Shown here in pieces: positions 5,494-5,500 of a stretch of 5,500 bases of DNA. The number at the start of each line of letters is the position of its first letter. The stretch's first letter is position 1. This DNA comes from CAZAQB01 sp964487155 (GTDB lineage: Bacteria; Pseudomonadota; Gammaproteobacteria; Nitrococcales; Nitrococcaceae), in the NCBI GenBank assembly GCA_964487155.1, contig CAZAQB010000199.1, forward strand, positions 1-5,500. Direction: 5' to 3'. Below the pieces are notes generated by a model. That model saw nothing but the letters and a program-made list of their open reading frames with translations, did not search any database and was not told the origin of the DNA. The position numbers were made by a program, and so were the translations under genes.

Positions 5494-5500
5494 CATCACC

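Overview
The window is very GC-rich bacterial DNA (clearly above 65% GC by eye) and densely coding. Proteins are rich in Arg and Ala and poor in Lys. This style, with GGAG-type ribosome binding sites, a hairpin-plus-T terminator and a REP-like palindrome with a GTAG foot, fits a high-GC gammaproteobacterium, possibly of the Ectothiorhodospiraceae or a relative. That placement is inference from style and protein flavour; no marker gene is present.

Layout. Four genes lie on the minus strand and one on the plus strand. In transcription order on the minus strand they are a NUDIX hydrolase (3323-2892), a membrane-anchored or exported DUF3179 protein (2818-1682), a rhomboid intramembrane serine protease (1611-943) and a 140-residue protein of unknown function (689-267). 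The first three are separated by only 70-73 bases and could be one transcript. The fourth is preceded by a 253-base gap holding a possible sigma70 promoter. A rho-independent terminator reading on the minus strand sits at the left edge (1-28). Diverging from the NUDIX gene across a 359-base intergenic stretch is a plus-strand SLC13/DASS-type permease with two internal TrkA_C (RCK_C) domains (3683-5473), best started at a TTG codon.

Non-coding structure is the more unusual part. The divergent intergenic stretch holds a perfect 9-bp hairpin preceded by GTAG, which looks like a REP element, and a two-copy 10-bp tandem repeat. The NUDIX-DUF3179 gap holds a strong 15-bp bulged hairpin just before the DUF3179 ribosome binding site. 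The gene-poor left end holds a 19-bp near-perfect dyad and a small hairpin ahead of the terminator.

How the genes work together. Nothing ties the five genes to one pathway. Two (rhomboid, SLC13) are integral membrane proteins and DUF3179 is membrane-anchored or exported, so an envelope theme is possible, but it is weak. I see no mobile element, CRISPR array, RNA gene or defence locus, and no convincing new multi-gene system. The best leads are the internal duplication in the DUF3179 protein and the intergenic palindromes.
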